A stretch of 64,000 nucleotides of DNA. It comes from Orbaceae bacterium ESL0727. GTDB taxonomy: Bacteria; Pseudomonadota; Gammaproteobacteria; Enterobacterales; Orbaceae. Position numbers and translations under genes: made by a program. This document shows, in pieces, positions 48,917-62,889 of the stretch. The stretch spans positions 1,302,001-1,366,000 of the forward strand of contig JAQTHY010000001.1 in assembly GCA_029433345.1 (NCBI GenBank). The letters are read 5' to 3'. Positions within the stretch are counted from its first letter, which is position 1, and each line of letters starts with the position of its first letter. The notes under the pieces were generated by a model. The model was not told where the DNA came from. It saw only the letters and a program-made list of their open reading frames with translations, and ran no database searches.

Positions 48917-50719
48917 ATGGCGAAACTATCGGGCGCGGAAATGGTAGTTCAGTCCTTGATCGACCAAGGAATAAAACAGATTTTTGGTTACCCGGGTGGC
49001 AGTGTATTAGATATTTATGATGCCTTGCACACGATTGGTGGAATAGAGCATATTTTGGTGCGGCATGAACAGGCCGCGGTACATATGGCGGATGGTTATG
49101 CACGTGCGACTGGCGAAGTGGGTGTGGTCTTAGTCACATCAGGTCCAGGGGCAACCAACACCATCACTGGGATTGCGACAGCTTATATGGACTCTGTTCC
49201 CTTGGTTATTATTTCGGGGCAAGTGGCACATAATTTGATCGGGAATGATGCATTCCAAGAATGTGACATGATTGGTATTTCACGCCCAGTGGTTAAGCAT
49301 AGTTTTTTAGTCAAAGATGCGCAAGAAATTCCAGAAGTGATAAAAAAAGCGTTTTATATTGCCTCAACAGGTCGCCCAGGGCCGGTGGTGATTGATCTCC
49401 CTAAAGATGTGGTTAATCCAAACAATAAATATAGCTACCATTATCCTAAATCGATTAGCTTGCGTTCTTATAATCCTACAGTACAGGGACATAAAGGTCA
49501 GATCAAAAAAGCATTGACGTTATTGTTGGCCGCCAAAAGACCGGTATTGTATATCGGTGGTGGTGTCATTACGGCCAATGCCAGCTCAGCAGTTAAGACA
49601 TTAGTTGAAAAGTTGGATCTGCCTGTTGCGGTGACATTAATGGGCATTGGTGCTTTCCCGGGCACAGATAAAAATTATTTGGGCATGATTGGTATGCATG
49701 GTGTTTATGAAGCCAATATGGCGATGCATCATGCTGATCTGATTTTAGCAATTGGCGTCCGGTTTGATGATAGAACCACCAATAGTGTGGATAAATATTG
49801 CCCGAAGGCCAAAATTATTCATGTCGATATCGATCCAACCTCAATTTCGAAAACCGTTTCAGCAACGATTCCTGTTGTGGGTGATGCGAAATCCGTGTTA
49901 GAAACGATGTTAGCCCAACTCGATGAGTTAGATCTCGATGCACAGGTAACGCCGAAAAGCAGCATTGATAAAAATGCCATTGATAAAAATGGTAAAAATA
50001 GTAGTGAGAAGAAAAGCGCCAATCGCGATTTAGATGCATTAATTGATTGGTGGAAGCAGATAGAACATTGGCGAGCACGTCATTGTCTGGCTTATAGCCA
50101 TGAAGGTGATGCGATTAAGCCACAAGAAGCGATTGAAGTGCTCTACAAATTAACTAAAGGTGAGGCTTATGTCGCAACCGATGTTGGCCAACATCAAATG
50201 TTTACCGCACTTTATTACCCCTTTGATAAACCACGCCATTTTATTACCTCGGGCGGACTTGGCACGATGGGCTTTGGTTTCCCGGCTGCTTTGGGGGTTA
50301 AGTTGGCGTTTCCGGATAAACGCGTCATATGTGTAACGGGTGATGGCAGTATTCAGATGAATATCCAAGAACTCTCTACCGCGCTACAATATGGTTTGCC
50401 CGTATTAATTTTGAATCTAAATAATCGCTTTTTAGGCATGGTAAAACAGTGGCAAGATATGATTTATGCTGGACGCCATTCGAGTTCATATATGGAATCA
50501 CTGCCTGATTTTGCCAAAATAGCCGAAGCTTATGGTCATGTCGGTATGGTGATAACTAAACGCGAAGAATTAGAAGCGAAATTAAAGAAAGCGTTATCGA
50601 TTAAAGGTCGTTTAGTGTTTGTTGATGTGATGACTGATGCCACCGAACATGTCTACCCAATGCAGATTCGGGGTGGTGATATGAGCGAAATGTGGTTAAG
50701 CAGAACGGAGAGAACCTAA
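48917..50719 (+). CDS. ilvI: Acetolactate synthase large subunit (IlvI type)
   Basis: 600 residues. A ThDP enzyme of branched-chain amino acid synthesis. [15 protein letters not shown], the catalytic Glu in [37 protein letters not shown] and the ThDP/Mg motif [29 protein letters not shown] are all present; closest to E. coli IlvI. Start at 48917 follows GGAGG (48907-48911); the ATG at 48905 overlaps it. A roughly 20-residue Lys/Asn/Ser-rich insert near 350-375 contains a repeated IDKN and is absent from E. coli. Stop overlaps ilvH in TAATG. Confidence 0.96.
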   Translation: MAKLSGAEMVVQSLIDQGIKQIFGYPGGSVLDIYDALHTIGGIEHILVRHEQAAVHMADGYARATGEVGVVLVTSGPGATNTITGIATAYMDSVPLVIISGQVAHNLIGNDAFQECDMIGISRPVVKHSFLVKDAQEIPEVIKKAFYIASTGRPGPVVIDLPKDVVNPNNKYSYHYPKSISLRSYNPTVQGHKGQIKKALTLLLAAKRPVLYIGGGVITANASSAVKTLVEKLDLPVAVTLMGIGAFPGTDKNYLGMIGMHGVYEANMAMHHADLILAIGVRFDDRTTNSVDKYCPKAKIIHVDIDPTSISKTVSATIPVVGDAKSVLETMLAQLDELDLDAQVTPKSSIDKNAIDKNGKNSSEKKSANRDLDALIDWWKQIEHWRARHCLAYSHEGDAIKPQEAIEVLYKLTKGEAYVATDVGQHQMFTALYYPFDKPRHFITSGGLGTMGFGFPAALGVKLAFPDKRVICVTGDGSIQMNIQELSTALQYGLPVLILNLNNRFLGMVKQWQDMIYAGRHSSSYMESLPDFAKIAEAYGHVGMVITKREELEAKLKKALSIKGRLVFVDVMTDATEHVYPMQIRGGDMSEMWLSRTERT

Positions 50720-51213
50720 TGCATTATATATTATCTATATTGACTGAAAATGAACCGGGCGCACTGTCCCGTATTATTGGCCTATTTTCTCAACGCGGTT
50801 TTAACATTGAAACGATGACAACGGCGCCAACAGAAGATCCAACTATGCACCGTATGACCATACAAACTACCGGTGATGAGCATGTATTAGAACAGATCCA
50901 AAAACAGCTCAATAAATTGGTCAATGTTTATCGCGTCCACGATTTGAGTGAAGGTCCACATGTTGAACGTGAAATTATGTTGGTTAAAGTAGCCGCGAAA
51001 GGATCCGAAGCACGTGATGAAATTAAACGTTGTGTCGATATTTTCCGTGGTTCGATTGTTGATGTGACGGCGACACAATATGTCGTCCAATTGGCGGGAA
51101 CCAGCGAGAAGTTAGATTCGTTCTTATCTGCTATTCGCGAAACCAGCGATATTATCGAAATCGTCCGTTCAGGCATTATTGGATTAGCCCGTAGTGAGAA
51201 AACGGTAAAATAG
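50719..51213 (+). CDS. ilvH: Acetolactate synthase small (regulatory) subunit
   Basis: 164 residues. An N-terminal ACT domain (ILTENEPGALSRIIGLFSQRGFNIETMT) binds valine for feedback inhibition, followed by the HVEREIMLVKV linker and a C-terminal domain ending RSGIIGLARSEK. Start at 50719 shares one base with the ilvI stop; a longer in-frame start inside ilvI is not supported. Terminator downstream. Confidence 0.96.
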   Translation: MHYILSILTENEPGALSRIIGLFSQRGFNIETMTTAPTEDPTMHRMTIQTTGDEHVLEQIQKQLNKLVNVYRVHDLSEGPHVEREIMLVKVAAKGSEARDEIKRCVDIFRGSIVDVTATQYVVQLAGTSEKLDSFLSAIRETSDIIEIVRSGIIGLARSEKTVK

Positions 51214-51270
51214 TGAAAAAACGGTAAAATAGCGATAAAAAAGTAAAGTAGTAAAAAAAACAGTAAACTA
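51197..51270. repeat. Degenerate repeats starting in the last codons of ilvH
   Basis: Four units close to GTGAGAAAACGGTAAAATA of about 17-19 bases. The first encodes the end of IlvH (SEKTVK and stop), and the others follow in the spacer. This is the clearest case of a gene tail copied outward. Confidence 0.7.
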
Positions 51271-51280
51271 ACATCTGATT

Positions 51281-51312
51281 ATCCACTTAATCACAGTATT
51301 AAGTGGATTTTT
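51281..51312 (+). terminator. Terminator after ilvH
   Basis: ATCCACTTAAT (51281-51291) pairs perfectly with ATTAAGTGGAT (51298-51308) around a 6-base loop, then TTTT. Confidence 0.9.
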
Positions 51313-51371
51313 AGCGATGCTTCTCTCGTAAAATTGGCTAAATAACAATCTATTTAGCCTAATTTCAAGGG

Positions 51372-52352
51372 TTATTGACTTGCCTTAATACCTGAAATAT
51401 TATCTAATTTTTCGCGGTAAGCAGCTTCAACGTTTGGCTGGACTTGCGGTGCGGTCATAATCGTATAGATGATATAACCTTTATCTAACCAACCTGTATC
51501 GGTATCTGCATCAGTCGGTGAAAAAATACCACTTCGTAATACCTGCTTAGCATTGCCATCCGGTAAAACTTCATAGAAAAATTGTGGCGCAGGCGTAAAT
51601 TCATTATTGATATATTTTACCCCTTTAATCGCTTTTTTATCTAACGGCGGATAGTTGATACTCAAGCCTGTATTTTTAGGTAATACAGGGACATCTGCTT
51701 GCCAATTTTTATTTAATGCATCAACGACTTCGACAACATAGTCAACGGATTCTGGCCAATATTTTTTAGTTTGTGGAAAACCATTTTTTGCTTCTTCATC
51801 ACTAGGAATGACACCAATACTTGCGGCAATGGCAGGATAACCGTGACGTAAAGCACGGATTGCAGCATTAACCGTGCCTGAATTAGCTTGCGCCATACCT
51901 GTGTTAGGGCCATCATTGACGCCTGATATCACCAAATCTACCGGAACATTGCGTAAAATACCTTCTACACCAAAATCTAGCGCATCCGCTGGCGTGCCAG
52001 GGAAACAGTAATGTTTATCACCCAATTTAGTAATTTGGAACTCTTTACCCGGCTTAAAGGTAATGGCGCTACCAATACCACTTTGATTGGTATCAGGTGC
52101 TACAATCCAAGCTTCATAACCTTTCGCATCCAGTTTTTGTTTTAACGAGACGGTACCTGCTGAACGGCAACCATCATCATTAACAATTAAAATTCGCATT
52201 GGGCGGTGATTGTCTTGATTCGCTGTTATTTTTTCAGCGGATTGAGGATCACCCGGACCATTTACGTCAGATTTTTCATTAGCGCCAAAAGCCGCCATGC
52301 TTGGCAGCGAACAGGTTAATGCAAGGGCAGATGTTATCAGGATTTTTTTCAT
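51372..52352 (-). CDS. Exported SurE-like 5'/3'-nucleotidase
   Basis: 326 residues. A clear signal peptide (KKILITSALALTCSLPSMAAFGA) is followed by about 30 polar residues and then the SurE core: metal site ILIVNDDG (about 53-60), DTNQSGIGSAIT, GTPADAL, VISGVNDGPNTG. SurE phosphatases are normally cytoplasmic, release phosphate from nucleoside monophosphates and sit between truD and pcm. This one is exported and 49 kb from pcm. The active-site residues look intact, so it is probably a periplasmic phosphatase; its substrate is unknown. Confidence 0.85.
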   Translation of the reverse strand: MKKILITSALALTCSLPSMAAFGANEKSDVNGPGDPQSAEKITANQDNHRPMRILIVNDDGCRSAGTVSLKQKLDAKGYEAWIVAPDTNQSGIGSAITFKPGKEFQITKLGDKHYCFPGTPADALDFGVEGILRNVPVDLVISGVNDGPNTGMAQANSGTVNAAIRALRHGYPAIAASIGVIPSDEEAKNGFPQTKKYWPESVDYVVEVVDALNKNWQADVPVLPKNTGLSINYPPLDKKAIKGVKYINNEFTPAPQFFYEVLPDGNAKQVLRSGIFSPTDADTDTGWLDKGYIIYTIMTAPQVQPNVEAAYREKLDNISGIKASQ

Positions 52353-54657
<2,305 letters not shown>

Positions 54658-54677
54658 TTTATCAAGATTTTGTTTAA

Positions 54678-56018
<1,341 letters not shown>

Positions 56019-56039
56019 GTTACTGATTTCTTGGTTGTG

Positions 56040-56116
56040 GCCGCCATCGTTGATTAGCAAGGATGGCGGCTTACAATAACCATATTGAATATACCGCTGA
56101 CTTTTCAGCGGTATAT
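56040..56116 (+). terminator. Two strong hairpins after eno
   Basis: GCCGCCATC (56040-56048) pairs with GATGGCGGC (56062-56070). A second hairpin, ATATACCGCTGA (56089-56100) with TCAGCGGTATAT (56105-56116), is a perfect 12 bp stem with a CTTT loop. Neither is followed by a T-run, so they may block 3' exonucleases or act with Rho. Confidence 0.6.
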
Positions 56117-56351
56117 GATGTGATATGAATTGCGTCATCAATATTTCTTATGAACTATTTTTTACGAACTATTTTTACTAAATATTTCCTACTCAGCATT
56201 ACTTCATAAACATTACTTTATAAACGGTACTTTATAAACATATACTTTATAAACATTGCCGGCGAAGCATTTCCTACTAAAATTTTCTAATAGGCATATT
56301 TCTAATAAACATCACTGACGAATAATATAGCGAATTATCATCACAAACCAA
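56117..56351. repeat. Degenerate repeats between eno and fdhD
   Basis: Units around ACTTTATAAACATT of 14-17 bases fill 56150-56310, in a gap between convergent genes. No gene seen. Confidence 0.55.
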
Positions 56352-57197
56352 CTATGCAGTAATGCGTTCTAATCCTGAATAGATAACGCCTTTATCGCCA
56401 CGGAAAAATCCCACTAATGTCAGATTATTTTGTTTTGCTATATCGACTGCCATCGATGTTGCCGCGGAAACAGCCAGTAATACTTCGATACCGCAGCTGG
56501 ATGTTTTTTGGACCATTTCATAACTCGCTCGGCTAGAAACTAACACAATGTCTTGTTGCTGAGATGATGGATTTGTTTGTTGAGATGTCTGTTTTGCAAG
56601 GTATTTGGCACGAAAACCGAGCAATTTATCTAAAGCAACATGGCGACCAATATCTTCAAATCCAGCAATAAATTGCCCCTTTGCATCCAACCATACCGCG
56701 GCATGGGTGCAGCCTGTCTGTTCGCCAACCTGTTGTACTTTTCGAAGGTATGATAATGCATGCTTAAAATGTGATAAGGTTATTTGGGTCTGATTGGGTA
56801 ATTTGGCGATCGGTTTGACAACTTGTTCGATCTGTTCGGTACCGCAAATACCACAACCGGTACGGCCGGTGAGATTACGGCGCGTCTCTTTTAAATGGGC
56901 AAAACGGCGTGATGATAACTCAATATGGACTTCGATTCCCTGTTCAGTTTCAATAATATCAATACCATAGATTTCGTTTACTGATTCAATGATGTGTTCG
57001 GTTAATGAAAAACCGATCGCAAAATAGTCCAAATCTTTGGGTGTTGCCATCATTACCACATGGGAAATGCCGTTGTAAACTAGCGCGACGGGTTTTTCTA
57101 TTGCAATTTGATCATCTTCTATCGGATAAGTTCCGTTGCTATCGTCTTTTTCGTGTTTAAATCGCTTTACTAACACGTTTTGGATACTAATTGTCAT
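56352..57197 (-). CDS. fdhD: Formate dehydrogenase sulfurtransferase FdhD
   Basis: 281 residues. FdhD carries sulfur from IscS to the molybdenum cofactor of formate dehydrogenase. The catalytic cysteine pair is in GRTGCGICG (about 116-124); [37 protein letters not shown] and the C-terminal [15 protein letters not shown] are typical. It implies that a formate dehydrogenase is encoded elsewhere, fitting anaerobic citrate metabolism. Stand-alone gene. A Gln/Ser-rich stretch near 200 ([13 protein letters not shown]) is a linker expansion. Confidence 0.95.
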   Translation of the reverse strand: MTISIQNVLVKRFKHEKDDSNGTYPIEDDQIAIEKPVALVYNGISHVVMMATPKDLDYFAIGFSLTEHIIESVNEIYGIDIIETEQGIEVHIELSSRRFAHLKETRRNLTGRTGCGICGTEQIEQVVKPIAKLPNQTQITLSHFKHALSYLRKVQQVGEQTGCTHAAVWLDAKGQFIAGFEDIGRHVALDKLLGFRAKYLAKQTSQQTNPSSQQQDIVLVSSRASYEMVQKTSSCGIEVLLAVSAATSMAVDIAKQNNLTLVGFFRGDKGVIYSGLERITA

Positions 57198-57337
57198 AGT
57201 TATTCTCTGTTTTATATTATTAATCGTTCTTTACGTGTTTTTTACGTTAACGCCCCAATATTTCTCATTATTATAGTCAAATATAGTGTGGTAAAATAGG
57301 AAAACATCCACAATATTAGCAAATAAATTTAAGCAAT

Positions 57338-57865
57338 ATGTTATCTGAAACCACACAATTTTTAATGCAATTTATCAAAGATAACCAAATCTGGGAAATT
57401 CCCATTGTTTTTCTTTTAGCTTTTGGTGAATCGTTAGCGATCCTTTCGTTGCTCATTCCTGCAACGGCAATTTTATTGGGCGTTGGTGCACTGATTGGTA
57501 CCGGTGCTATTTCATTTATGCCGGTTTTTATTGCCGCTTCATTAGGTGCCATTATTGGGGATTGGATTTCGTATTGGTTAGGTAAACATTATCATCAACA
57601 GATGATTTCATCATGGCCGCTCAATAAACATCCTAAATTGATTCAACGATCTGAACAGTTTTTCCATCGATATGGCACATTAGGGGTATTTATTGGCCGA
57701 TTTTTTGGTCCATTTCGTGCTGTTGTTCCCCTCATTGCGGGCGCTTTAGAAATGCCAACCAACAAATTTAATTTGGCAAATCTTACCTCGGCACCTGTGT
57801 GGGTTTTTGTTTTATTGGTGCCCGGTGCTTTTGGGGTACCTTGGTTAGAAACACTATTTGGTTAA
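57338..57865 (+). CDS. DedA family membrane protein
   Basis: 175 residues, on the short side for DedA (about 200-220). Membrane segments lie at about 15-75 and 120-170. The conserved GAIIGDWISYWLGKHYH, then FFHRYGTLGVFIGRFFGPFRAVVPLIAGALEMP are the SNARE-associated/VTT domain core. Members are lipid scramblases or proton-linked envelope proteins. No partner gene beside it. The choice among DedA paralogues cannot be made. Confidence 0.85.
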   Translation: MLSETTQFLMQFIKDNQIWEIPIVFLLAFGESLAILSLLIPATAILLGVGALIGTGAISFMPVFIAASLGAIIGDWISYWLGKHYHQQMISSWPLNKHPKLIQRSEQFFHRYGTLGVFIGRFFGPFRAVVPLIAGALEMPTNKFNLANLTSAPVWVFVLLVPGAFGVPWLETLFG

Positions 57866-57936
57866 TCTGCGTGAATTGATAGCGTTAGTTAATCTGAATT
57901 GGCTATGGATAAGTGATTGCGATCACTGATAAGCCA

Positions 57937-60621
57937 TTATAGCGTGCCAACCGTATAAGTCCGACGACCATTTTTACGACCAATGGCTTCCAAATTCGTT
58001 TGTAACGGTGGGAAAGGTAGTATCAGATTATGCTCATTATACGCTTTAATAATCAGTTGTTGGATTTCACTGCGTAGAGGCATACGATGCCCCATTTCTG
58101 CTGCAAAAACACGCAATTCAAATAGTTGAATACCTTCTTGGATATCCACTAAAAATACTTGTGGTTCTGGGTCGTTTAACACATAGCCACATTCATTAGC
58201 CGCCTGTTTTAATATATCCAGCACCATCTGACTATCTGCATCGATAGTAGCCGGAATAGTTAATACAATGCGGGTGATGGAATCAGACAGTGACCAGTTA
58301 ACCAATTGTTCTGTGATAAAAGCCTTGTTTGGCATCACGATCTCTTTACGATCCCAATCCACAATTGTGGTGGCGCGAGTATTAATTTTACTGATACTCC
58401 CGGTGAGATCACGAATCGTGACGGTATCACCGATGCGCACAGGTTTTTCAAAGAGAATGATTAAACCAGAAATAAAATTGGCAAAAATCTCTTGTAAACC
58501 AAATCCTAATCCGACACCGAGAGCAGCAATTAACCACTGAATTTTGGCCCAATCAATCCCAATAAATGAAAACGCAATAGCTGAACCGATCATCAAGATC
58601 AGGTATTTAGATATTGTCGAAATGGCATAGCCTGTTCCTGGTGCTAAATCTAAATGTTGCAAAATCCCGAGTTCAAGCAAAGCGGGTAGATTTTTTACTA
58701 GTTGAATGGTAATGGTCATGACTAAAATAGCGATAAACAGGGCACCGAGAGTAATATATTGTTCGATCTCAACGCCTTTGACGATCGAACTTGTGCCCCA
58801 TAAACGGATATTATTCATAAAAGCAAAAGCAGAATGGAGTTCTGACCATAATAAGATCATGCTGATTAAGGCAATCATGACCACGATAGATCGCACTAGG
58901 TGAAGTGATTGGGCACTGATGATATCGAGATTAATGATTGGTTCATCAGCACTATTTTCGTTAATCGAGGCTAACTCTTCTTCGCTGGCTTTGGCGCGTT
59001 GTATTCTTTCTAAACGGCGTTGTTTGGTTCGTTCAAATTCAATGCGACGGCGCTGAATCCACATCCAACGGCGTACCATAAAATAGACAACTAATAACCC
59101 AAACCAGATGATGACCGAAGCTTCTAATCGCCCTAATAATACTTGTGCAGTAGAGAGATAACCTAAACAAGCGGCAATGATGGCAAACCAAGGAGCACAG
59201 AGTAAAATAAACCATAAAATATGGCTAAATAAGTTATCTCCCGACCCTTTTTTATCGATATAAAGCGGAACACCTGCGCGATGAATCGATTTGGTCATAA
59301 AAATTAAGGCAAAACAGAGAATAATAAACGCAAAGCGACCGATTGTGGAGGCGAATTGGCGATTATTGTAATGATCAAAACTCATCACAATCATCACTAA
59401 TGGAATCACTAACCAAACGGAAAGCTGGTAATATTTCATTGCTGCGCGCACGCTATGTTCAGGCCAACCAAAATGATTAATAAATAACCCTTTCGGTTCG
59501 GCAAATTGCGCACTAATAATAAAAACCCACAAAATAGGTGCTGCGGCATTGACACCATAACCCAACGCGACCGCTGCGGTATAGTCAGGATTGATCTGTA
59601 AGGCATAGCCGAGCACCGCCCATAAAATGGGAATCGGTAATGCCATCAATAGAGAGTAAAGCACCACTTTTACAGTCAAATTATAGCGATCTTGTGTTAC
59701 CTTACCGACGCGAGTTGCTGATTTGTCTAAAAAATGGTCATATTTAGCTTTCATTTTAAAATGTGCAATGACAAAGACAATCGACAGCAAGAGTAAAAAG
59801 AGGGGTTTGGGCGTGGTGAGAACCTCATTTCCGACATAATAAAGTTGCGTTAAGGTATCAATCGAGAAAATCACAAAGCCAATATCTTTAGCGAGATCTA
59901 AAGGATAACTCAAAGAAATAGGATTGACGTCGGCAACCCAGAAAAAGTAACGGTGCGCGGCATCGTTCACTGAATTTATTGCATCAATGAGCTGTTTGTT
60001 GGCAATTTTCAGTTTAGTTAATTCTAATATCGTGGTATCGGTTCCTGATATTAATGTTTTCAGGAGCTCACTTTGTTCACGTAATAGACGACGATATTGC
60101 GCAATCAGTTTGCTATTAGTTATCGCGCTCGACACACTCGGGTAGTTGTCTAATGCGGTGAGATCATTACTGTAATTTAGCTGCTGCACTTTTGCGTCGG
60201 CAATTTCTGCATCCAAGGCTTGTGATTTTGGTTTTTCGGGTAAACGTAACAGTTGTTGACGCAACGTTTCACCGAGCGCAGTTGAAAAACTGAGCCATTC
60301 GCCTTGCTCATCTAAAGTTGCCAATGTATTTTGTACATGAGAAATTTGCGTGGAAATATTATTCTGTTCATTCACAATGCTAGTGAGATGCGTTTTTTGA
60401 AAATCCATATTTTGCCGCAGATCATCATTTTTACCACTTAATTGGCTAATAATCTGTGCTAATTCTGTTTCATCATTAATACTTATTTTTGCATGGATAG
60501 TGGCGTTGATATTGACATTCGTATTAGGATTGATTTTGGCGTCATCCGCCAAAACCAATGATGAAAATAATAGCAATAAGCTATAGCAAATTCCGCGCAT
60601 CCACATACAGTGTGATCCCAT
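57937..60621 (-). CDS. mscM: Mechanosensitive channel MscM (YjeP/MscK-like)
   Basis: 894 residues. A signal peptide (RGICYSLLLLFSSLVLADD) precedes a periplasmic coiled-coil domain (about 45-230), about ten membrane segments and the C-terminal MscS pore and beta domain (LGVGLGFGLQEIFANFISGLIILFEKPVRIGDTVTI). It is shorter than E. coli MscM (1107), mostly in the periplasmic part. It is directly downstream of psd as in E. coli, with a gap of four bases. Starts at 60606 or 60600 are possible and would better fit the signal peptide. Role: release of solutes under osmotic downshock. Confidence 0.88.
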   Translation of the reverse strand: MGSHCMWMRGICYSLLLLFSSLVLADDAKINPNTNVNINATIHAKISINDETELAQIISQLSGKNDDLRQNMDFQKTHLTSIVNEQNNISTQISHVQNTLATLDEQGEWLSFSTALGETLRQQLLRLPEKPKSQALDAEIADAKVQQLNYSNDLTALDNYPSVSSAITNSKLIAQYRRLLREQSELLKTLISGTDTTILELTKLKIANKQLIDAINSVNDAAHRYFFWVADVNPISLSYPLDLAKDIGFVIFSIDTLTQLYYVGNEVLTTPKPLFLLLLSIVFVIAHFKMKAKYDHFLDKSATRVGKVTQDRYNLTVKVVLYSLLMALPIPILWAVLGYALQINPDYTAAVALGYGVNAAAPILWVFIISAQFAEPKGLFINHFGWPEHSVRAAMKYYQLSVWLVIPLVMIVMSFDHYNNRQFASTIGRFAFIILCFALIFMTKSIHRAGVPLYIDKKGSGDNLFSHILWFILLCAPWFAIIAACLGYLSTAQVLLGRLEASVIIWFGLLVVYFMVRRWMWIQRRRIEFERTKQRRLERIQRAKASEEELASINENSADEPIINLDIISAQSLHLVRSIVVMIALISMILLWSELHSAFAFMNNIRLWGTSSIVKGVEIEQYITLGALFIAILVMTITIQLVKNLPALLELGILQHLDLAPGTGYAISTISKYLILMIGSAIAFSFIGIDWAKIQWLIAALGVGLGFGLQEIFANFISGLIILFEKPVRIGDTVTIRDLTGSISKINTRATTIVDWDRKEIVMPNKAFITEQLVNWSLSDSITRIVLTIPATIDADSQMVLDILKQAANECGYVLNDPEPQVFLVDIQEGIQLFELRVFAAEMGHRMPLRSEIQQLIIKAYNEHNLILPFPPLQTNLEAIGRKNGRRTYTVGTL

Positions 60622-60625
60622 ATAA

Positions 60626-61495
60626 TTAGCGTGAGTGCCCTTCGGCTACTATCTGTCCAACTTCGGCAACTTGTCCCACTTTTAGTTCATCGATAAGGGA
60701 CACATTATTACTGCTAAATAAGGTGATGACGGTTGAGCCTAATTTAAAACAGCCCATATCCTGACCTTTTTCGAGACGGATCGCCGCTGAGTTTGTTGGA
60801 TCGGCATAGTGCCAACGTTTCATAATGCCATCACGTGGCGGGGTAATGGTACCTTCCCAATTGACTTCGATACTGCCGACAATTGTCGCGCCCACTAAAA
60901 TTTGTGCCATTGGGCCAAATTCAGTATCAAATAGGCAAATAACGCGTTCATTGCGGGCAAAGATATTCGGAATAGTTTCGGTGGTGGCTTGATTGACTGA
61001 AAAGAGCGTACCGGGTACGTAAATCATCTCACGTAATGTACCAGTACAAGGCATATGTACACGGTGGTAATTTTTTGGCGCGAGGTAAGTAGTCACATAA
61101 AGGCCATGGCTAAATGCGTTAATCATATCTGGCTGACACGCAAGTAGGGAAGTTAACGAATAATAGTGTCCTTTAGCTTGCAATAAAGCATCATTTTCGA
61201 TAGTACCAAATTGACTAATCACACCATCCGCAGGCATGGTAATGGCATTGGGATCAGAATCGATTGGGCGCGCACCGTCTTTTAATTTACGAGCAAAAAA
61301 ATCATTAAAGGTCTTATATTCATTTACATCATCAAATAATGCTTCGTGTAGATTAACCTTATAAAATTTACTAAAGCCGATAATCATCCACGTGGTGACT
61401 TTGCCTAAACGTCTTTTAGCCAACCAGCCAACCATAGACGTTAAGAGCTGTTTAGGTAGAAGGTACTGAATAATCGCTTTTAATTGATTTAACAT
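60626..61495 (-). CDS. psd: Phosphatidylserine decarboxylase proenzyme
   Basis: 289 residues. The self-cleavage site LGST, whose serine becomes the pyruvoyl group, is in [15 protein letters not shown] near 252. [16 protein letters not shown] and [16 protein letters not shown] are family motifs. Makes phosphatidylethanolamine at the inner membrane. Heads the psd-mscM pair conserved in enterics. Confidence 0.96.
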   Translation of the reverse strand: MLNQLKAIIQYLLPKQLLTSMVGWLAKRRLGKVTTWMIIGFSKFYKVNLHEALFDDVNEYKTFNDFFARKLKDGARPIDSDPNAITMPADGVISQFGTIENDALLQAKGHYYSLTSLLACQPDMINAFSHGLYVTTYLAPKNYHRVHMPCTGTLREMIYVPGTLFSVNQATTETIPNIFARNERVICLFDTEFGPMAQILVGATIVGSIEVNWEGTITPPRDGIMKRWHYADPTNSAAIRLEKGQDMGCFKLGSTVITLFSSNNVSLIDELKVGQVAEVGQIVAEGHSR

Positions 61496-61687
61496 AAATT
61501 ACGCTCACAATATGGTAGAAATCGCTCATTATAACAATCTTTATGTAAAATGTGTAAAAAGGATAACATCTGTTGCTGGATTGATAGGCGTGCAAGTTAG
61601 TTGATTATTCGGGGATTGACGCCTGTGGTGCGTTTGCGTGCTATGATAGTCGCCATTGCGTGAGAGTTACAACAAAGGATCGTTATC

Positions 61688-62398
61688 ATGAATGATAGTG
61701 AGATGGCATTAACATTTAAAGACGGCGTGCATGCCTGTATTCCGACGCTGCTGGGGTACATTGGTATTGGTATTGCCGCGGGGGTAGTGGGCAAGTCGAC
61801 AGGATTGAGTGCGCTCGAAGTGACATTATTGGCGGTTATTATTTATGCGGGGGCGGCCCAATTTGTGATGACCGGATTAATGATGATAGCAACACCAATT
61901 TCCGCGATTATTTTTACCGTATTTTTAATAAATTCGCGTCACTTCTTAATGAGTATGTCGCTGGCACCCACTTTCCGCAAAGATTCGCTATGGCATAATC
62001 TCGGTATAGGGAGCTTGTTAACCGATGAAAGCTTTGCGGTGGCGATGAATGCCGTTGCCAATAAAGTTCCGATTAATGCCGCGTGGATGCATGGGCTGAA
62101 CCTCTCTGCTTACACGGTTTGGATCGGTTCATGTCTATTGGGCGCTTTAATCGGTGAATGGTTGCCCAATCCGCAACAATTTGGTTTAGATTACGCTTTA
62201 ATAGCGATGTTTATTGGCCTGCTCTATTTACAATTAACCAGTGATAAAAGCAAAAGTCTTAAAAATCGGGTTATTGCGATGTTGACGGTAACAATAAGCT
62301 TGATTTTTTTATTGCGTTTTATGTCACCCGAAATGGCCATTTTGGTCAGTACACTGGTTGGGTGTTGTGTGGGAGTTATGATGGAAGGTAAGCAATGA
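61688..62398 (+). CDS. azlC: Branched-chain amino acid exporter, large subunit AzlC
   Basis: 236 residues, about six to seven membrane segments. PTLLGYIGIGIAAGVVGKSTGLSALEVTLLAVIIYAGAAQFVMTGLM and FLINSRHFLMSMSLAP are the AzlC signature. With AzlD (overlap of four bases) it exports branched-chain amino acids (YgaZH-like). Its presence beside ilv genes elsewhere in the window may be coincidental. Start follows AAAGGATCGTTATC. Confidence 0.9.
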   Translation: MNDSEMALTFKDGVHACIPTLLGYIGIGIAAGVVGKSTGLSALEVTLLAVIIYAGAAQFVMTGLMMIATPISAIIFTVFLINSRHFLMSMSLAPTFRKDSLWHNLGIGSLLTDESFAVAMNAVANKVPINAAWMHGLNLSAYTVWIGSCLLGALIGEWLPNPQQFGLDYALIAMFIGLLYLQLTSDKSKSLKNRVIAMLTVTISLIFLLRFMSPEMAILVSTLVGCCVGVMMEGKQ

Positions 62399-62733
62399 CA
62401 ACTTATAGTTTACTGGTTATTTTAGGTTGCGGCATCGTCACTTGGCTACCTAGAATCATCCCCTTTATGTTAGTTCGTAAATTACAGTTACCGACTATCG
62501 TGATTCGGTTTTTATCCTACGTTCCGATCGCTATTTTAACGGCGTTATTTGTCCAAAATTTATTTAGGGTTAAACAAGGCGCATGGCCCGATCTGAATAT
62601 CGGTTACTGTTTAGCCACGTTGCCGACGGTTATAGTGGCGATTATCACCAAAAACCTGATGTGGATTGTGATTACCGGCATTGCTTCCATGGCTATGATT
62701 CGTTATTTTTTAGCTGTTTATAATATTTATTAA
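62395..62733 (+). CDS. azlD: Branched-chain amino acid exporter, small subunit AzlD
   Basis: 112 residues with three to four membrane helices, starting within the last codons of azlC (ATGA overlap). TWLPRIIPFMLVRKLQLP and FLSYVPIAILTALFVQNLF are typical of AzlD/YgaH, the partner without which AzlC does not work. The stop is followed by an AT-rich gap to gdhA. Confidence 0.9.
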   Translation: MTTYSLLVILGCGIVTWLPRIIPFMLVRKLQLPTIVIRFLSYVPIAILTALFVQNLFRVKQGAWPDLNIGYCLATLPTVIVAIITKNLMWIVITGIASMAMIRYFLAVYNIY

Positions 62734-62889
62734 TATTAATAGTTTTAATATCAAAAGTTTTTTAATAAATTTTGTGCATTACATCAATTTTAAGCTTATT
62801 TCTGCATTATGATGGTGCTATATTGCATCGAGTTGATCCATTCGATGTAACAATCCCATTTACTATTTTAAAGATAGAAGGAAATAAGT

